NCBI GenBank assembly: GCA_963628435.1
Contig: CAVGEY010000006.1
Span: 40,860 to 104,859, forward strand
DNA length: 64,000 bases
Direction of reading: 5' to 3'
DNA from: CAKSQF01 sp963628435
GTDB taxonomy: Bacteria; Bacillota; Clostridia; Oscillospirales; CAG-272
In this document: positions 61,467 through 64,000 of the stretch, piece after piece
How the letters are laid out: every line of letters begins with the position of its first letter
Numbering within the stretch: position 1 is the first letter of the stretch
The notes under the pieces: model-generated
Seen by the model: only the letters and a program-made list of their open reading frames with translations
The model's database searches: none
Told to the model about the DNA's origin: nothing
Translations under genes and position numbers: made by a program

Positions 61467-61619
61467 GTACGGCAGACCGAAAGGGCACCGTTTTTTCGAA
61501 AAAAATTATTTTTTTCGGTCTACACCTCTTATTCGGCAGATCACCGGAATCCGCCCGTTATTTTCGGCGCGGATTTTCACATTCGGAACAATGCCGCAAA
61601 TTCAAAATCGTGCGGCATA

Positions 61620-61648
61620 TTGACATAATCGTCGCTTTGCGGTAAAAT
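61620..61648 (+). promoter_or_regulatory. Promoter of the response-regulator-like/pseudo-dihydroorotase operon
   Basis: TTGACA, 17 bp, TAAAAT on the + strand, 33 bp before the ATG at 61681. GGAGG lies 8 bp before that ATG. Confidence 0.9.
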
Positions 61649-61680
61649 AGTATCGGACAAATGCTTAAAGGAGGCTGTTT

Positions 61681-62298
61681 ATGCAGATTATTTCGGATGA
61701 CCGCAAATTTGCAAGAATGCTTCAGATTATACTTGAAGATGCCGGATACTCGCCTGTGGACATTTCGTCCCGCTTATACAAAAGCTGTGATTATTCGATT
61801 GTCGATCTCGACTTCTGCAAAGATATAAAGCCCGGCGGACATTGCGTTTCATTTTCAAAATCGGCATCCGTGTCTGCCGATCTTCAGCGTCCGTTTACGA
61901 TTTCCGCATTTCTGCGGCTTGTTTCCGAGCGTTTCGGCCCATCCGGTGTCCGTACTTACACAAGACAGCCTCATCCGACTGACGATACAGACGATGACGA
62001 TTCCGAAAAACCGGACATTCCCCGCAATAAAGGCCGAATTTCAATTCTGTCCGACAACAGAATTCTGATAAACGGCAAATCGGTTGAATTTTCTCCGAAA
62101 GAATTCAGGCTTCTGATTCTCCTGCTTGACAACCGCGGCAAGACGGTGGAAAAAAGCGAAATCAGGACGGCTGTATTCGGTGATTCCGACAGCAACTGTG
62201 TTGAAGTCTACATAAACTATCTCAGAAAAAAGCTCGAACCGTTCGGCAATGACTGCAGAATACGCACGGTTCGGGGGAAAGGCTATACGATTTTATGA
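61681..62298 (+). CDS. Atypical response-regulator-like transcription factor (OmpR/PhoB-type DNA-binding domain)
   Basis: A 205-residue protein. Residues 115-205 are a clear winged-helix trans_reg_C domain: INGKSVEFSPKEFRLLILLL, CVEVYINYLRKKLE and RTVRGKGYTIL. Residues 1-80 look like a shortened receiver: the acidic pair in IISDDRKFARML and a central VDLDFC strand are kept, but the later Thr and Lys strands are missing. A linker rich in Asp (TDDTDDDDSEK) joins them. No histidine kinase is encoded nearby. Its stop overlaps the ATG of the next gene (ATGA), so the two are coupled. Phosphorylation-independent control is plausible. Confidence 0.8.
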   Translation: MQIISDDRKFARMLQIILEDAGYSPVDISSRLYKSCDYSIVDLDFCKDIKPGGHCVSFSKSASVSADLQRPFTISAFLRLVSERFGPSGVRTYTRQPHPTDDTDDDDSEKPDIPRNKGRISILSDNRILINGKSVEFSPKEFRLLILLLDNRGKTVEKSEIRTAVFGDSDSNCVEVYINYLRKKLEPFGNDCRIRTVRGKGYTIL

Positions 62299-63539
62299 AC
62301 GATCATCCCATACTCATAAAAAACGGTCGGATTCCCGATACAAAAAGCCGAAAATGGATTGCATCCGACATTCTCATAAATGACGGTGTAATATCTTCGG
62401 TCGGAAATATCGCCGCAAAAAAGGGATATACGGTATACGATGCGCGCGGCAATGTAATTTTTCCGAAATTCACCGATTTGCGCACTCACATCTATGTGCC
62501 GCCGTACATACGCACCGAAAAGACCGCGACGACTCTGAGGGCCGCATTAACAGGCGGATTCGGACGGATTCTGACCGCGCCGAAAGCGCCTGTTCCGATT
62601 TCCGATGCGGGGCAGATTTCGGCAATAAAATCCGAAGCCGCGAAATCGGGCTGCGAACTGCTTGTGACAGCTTCACTTACCGATGCAAACGGAAATACCG
62701 CAGATATTGAATCGCTTTTCGAGGCAGGCGCGTTTGCGATTGCCGATGACGGCGATGCCGATGACGATATTCTGCTTGACGCCATGAAATACTGTGCCGA
62801 AAAAAAACGTCCCGTGATTATCCACGCCGACGACAAACAACTGTCGGCAAAAGCAGCTCACACGGCGACATACGGATATGGACGAAAACCGGGCTTCACC
62901 GACAAAACCCTGTCCGAGGATATAGCCACCGCACACGCTCTTCTTCTCGCGGCAAAAAGCGGCTGCCGCCTGCACATATCCGGCGTTTCATCTGCCTGCT
63001 CGGTGAATCTGATAAGTCAGGCGAAAAAAAGCGGCATTTCGGTAACCTGCGATACATCGCCGCAGTATTTTTCGATGACATCGGACGATTTGCTTTTCTA
63101 CGGCAACAATGTCAAACTGCACCATCCGTTGAGATCGGTCAAGGACCGTGATGCGATTGCCGACGCGATTGCCGACGGCACGATCGATGCCATATCGTCC
63201 GACCATACCGCCGTGACATCCGAAGAAAAAAATGTGTCATTCGAGAAGGCATCCTGCGGAATGCTCGGTCTGCAAACCGCATTTCCGATTTCACTCTGCT
63301 CTCTCGTATGCACCGAAAAAATCGATCTTTACAGGCTCTATGAGCTGTTGTCAAAAGCACCCGCCGAAATCGTCGGCAAGACCGCCGAAATAAAAGTCGG
63401 CGCGCCCGCGTCTTTCGCGGTATGTGACATAGACAGCGAATACACATTCGAGCAGTCAATGCTGGTATCCGACCGTCTTGTAAGCAACTCACCGTATCTC
63501 GGTCAGGTGCTTATCGGCAAAGTATTGAAGCTTTTTTGA
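62295..63539 (+). CDS. Dihydroorotase-like amidohydrolase, probably inactive (pseudo-DHOase)
   Basis: A 414-residue protein of the type I dihydroorotase/allantoinase group: DILINDGVISSVG, FTDLRTHIYVPP, AALTGGFGRILTAPKAPVP, IIHADD, VTCDTSPQYFSMTSDD, AISSDHTAVTSEEK. Metal ligands are eroded: the usual DxHxHLR reads DLRTHIY (first His lost), the cHvS His reads SGVS, and TPHH reads SPQY. The late Asp (SSDH) remains. The enzyme is thus unlikely to hold a normal binuclear zinc site. Some bacteria keep such proteins as structural partners of aspartate transcarbamoylase. It is coupled by ATGA to the regulator upstream. Confidence 0.8.
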   Translation: MNDHPILIKNGRIPDTKSRKWIASDILINDGVISSVGNIAAKKGYTVYDARGNVIFPKFTDLRTHIYVPPYIRTEKTATTLRAALTGGFGRILTAPKAPVPISDAGQISAIKSEAAKSGCELLVTASLTDANGNTADIESLFEAGAFAIADDGDADDDILLDAMKYCAEKKRPVIIHADDKQLSAKAAHTATYGYGRKPGFTDKTLSEDIATAHALLLAAKSGCRLHISGVSSACSVNLISQAKKSGISVTCDTSPQYFSMTSDDLLFYGNNVKLHHPLRSVKDRDAIADAIADGTIDAISSDHTAVTSEEKNVSFEKASCGMLGLQTAFPISLCSLVCTEKIDLYRLYELLSKAPAEIVGKTAEIKVGAPASFAVCDIDSEYTFEQSMLVSDRLVSNSPYLGQVLIGKVLKLF

Positions 63540-63562
63540 TTATATTTGCTGACATGGTTCTG

Positions 63563-63598
63563 CTGCGGATGCGTGCGGAAAATCCGACGCATCCGCAG
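63563..63598 (+). other. Long hairpin after the pseudo-dihydroorotase gene
   Basis: CTGCGGATGCGT / ACGCATCCGCAG with an inner CGGA/TCCG stem. There is no T-run on the + strand, so it may be a weak or Rho-assisted terminator. Confidence 0.5.
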
Positions 63599-63653
63599 AT
63601 ATTCGATAAACAGTGCACAGAAATTTTTATTTTTCAAAAATTTGAAAATTGTA

Positions 63654-63682
63654 TTGACAAATGCGTGAGGGTGTGTTATAAT
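63654..63682 (+). promoter_or_regulatory. Promoter of the tRNA-Leu/tRNA-fMet operon
   Basis: TTGACA, 17 bp, TATAAT: a consensus promoter 21 bp before tRNA-Leu. Confidence 0.94.
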
Positions 63683-63703
63683 AATCAGGCGGTCCGGAAA
63701 AAT

Positions 63704-63792
63704 GCCGGCGTGGCGGAACAGGCAGACGCATCGGACTTAAAATCCGGTGGGACGAGAGTCTCGTACCGGTTCGATCCCGGTCGCCGGCACCA
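63704..63792 (+). tRNA. tRNA-Leu (anticodon UAA)
   Basis: Class II tRNA, acceptor stem GCCGGCG/CGCCGGC with discriminator A and encoded CCA, long variable arm. The anticodon loop CTTAAAA gives TAA, reading UUA/UUG. Confidence 0.96.
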
Positions 63793-63812
63793 ATCCGCCG
63801 AAAATTCAATAT

Positions 63813-63889
<77 letters not shown>

Positions 63890-63894
63890 TATCG

Positions 63895-63939
63895 AGCGGA
63901 TGTATCCGATTTAGGTTACATCCGCTGTTTTTTATTTTT
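63895..63939 (+). terminator. Intrinsic terminator of the tRNA operon
   Basis: AGCGGATGTA / TACATCCGCT stem (63895-63904 with 63917-63926), followed by GTTTTTTATTTTT. Confidence 0.93.
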
Positions 63940-63952
63940 ACGAAGGTATGTT

Positions 63953-64000
63953 ATGCCAAACAACATGAATGTCAGCATCGGCAATTCCGGCGAATATTTC
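63953..64000 (+). CDS. Start of an unidentified gene (truncated by window edge)
   Basis: ATG at 63953, 7 bp after GAAGG, opens a frame that stays open for 16 codons to the edge (MPNNMNVSIGNSGEYF). Too short to name; an internal ATG at 63965 is an alternative start. Confidence 0.45.
   Translation, partial: MPNNMNVSIGNSGEYF

Overview
The window is a near-continuous, gene-dense stretch of a bacterial chromosome, almost certainly from a strictly anaerobic member of the Clostridia (Bacillota). The support is: Rex, SpoIIE-type phosphatase, [FeFe]-hydrogenase-like proteins, NfnAB, HdrABC, group III Fe-alcohol dehydrogenase, PduL, Thr-rich lipoproteins, near-consensus sigma-A promoters with 17-bp spacers, strong SD sequences with ATG/GTG/TTG starts, and intrinsic terminators. 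No phage, IS element or CRISPR array is visible. No stretch longer than about 300 bp lacks a gene. The sequence cannot name the species; an uncultured gut or digester lineage near the Oscillospirales/Christensenellales is a guess.

Layout. 1-3.2 kb (+): end of an AroE-AroK fusion, aroQ, a D-2-hydroxyacid dehydrogenase and a TIM-barrel sugar isomerase-like gene. 3.2-5.5 kb (-): an aconitase-superfamily hydratase. 5.6-9 kb (+): a ribbon-helix-helix (RHH) protein gene whose promoter carries a perfect palindrome, followed directly by clpB. 9-12.6 kb (-): two tandem GH2 glycosidases. 12.6-16.8 kb (-): an EF-G-like GTPase and proS. 16.8-18.1 kb: a secreted lipoprotein followed by a tandem array of a 30-bp terminator-like repeat.

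18.1-37.6 kb (-) is the core of the window. Seventeen same-strand genes, with short gaps or overlaps, follow one promoter at about 35.09 kb: malate dehydrogenase, fumC, hdrB, hdrC, hdrA, mvhD/flxD, two Fe-S subunits, flxA, a soluble FrdB-like and a FrdA-like subunit, a small membrane protein, rex, a 2Fe-2S protein, an HydS-like PAS-containing [FeFe]-hydrogenase, a SpoIIE-type phosphatase and a second monomeric [FeFe]-hydrogenase. Just upstream, with its own promoter, is nfnAB. I read this as an oxaloacetate-malate-fumarate-succinate branch whose last step may be an electron-bifurcating, membrane-anchor-free fumarate reductase (NADH to ferredoxin plus fumarate), encoded together with a redox (Rex) and possible H2-sensing module.

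37.7-46.4 kb: a beta-helix lipoprotein, Fe-ADH, MATE exporter, CPA2-type antiporter, flotillin-like protein and DMT exporter. 46.4-50.1 kb: two lipoprotein genes (DUF4886-type esterase and serpin) that share a duplicated upstream region and signal peptide, including a remnant of the DMT gene end. 50.2-52.7 kb: tRNA-Ser, flavin reductase, a Thr-rich surface protein with a structured leader and a NYN nuclease. 52.9-58.3 kb: polA, Mrp/NBP35 ATPase, PduL and a degenerate LCP protein. 58.4-63.5 kb: phosphoglucomutase, a TSCPD protein, a prephenate-dehydratase-like protein, an atypical response-regulator-like protein translationally coupled to a pseudo-dihydroorotase. 63.7-64 kb: tRNA-Leu, tRNA-fMet and the first codons of a further gene.

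Functional assignments rest on motifs read by eye; no database search was run.
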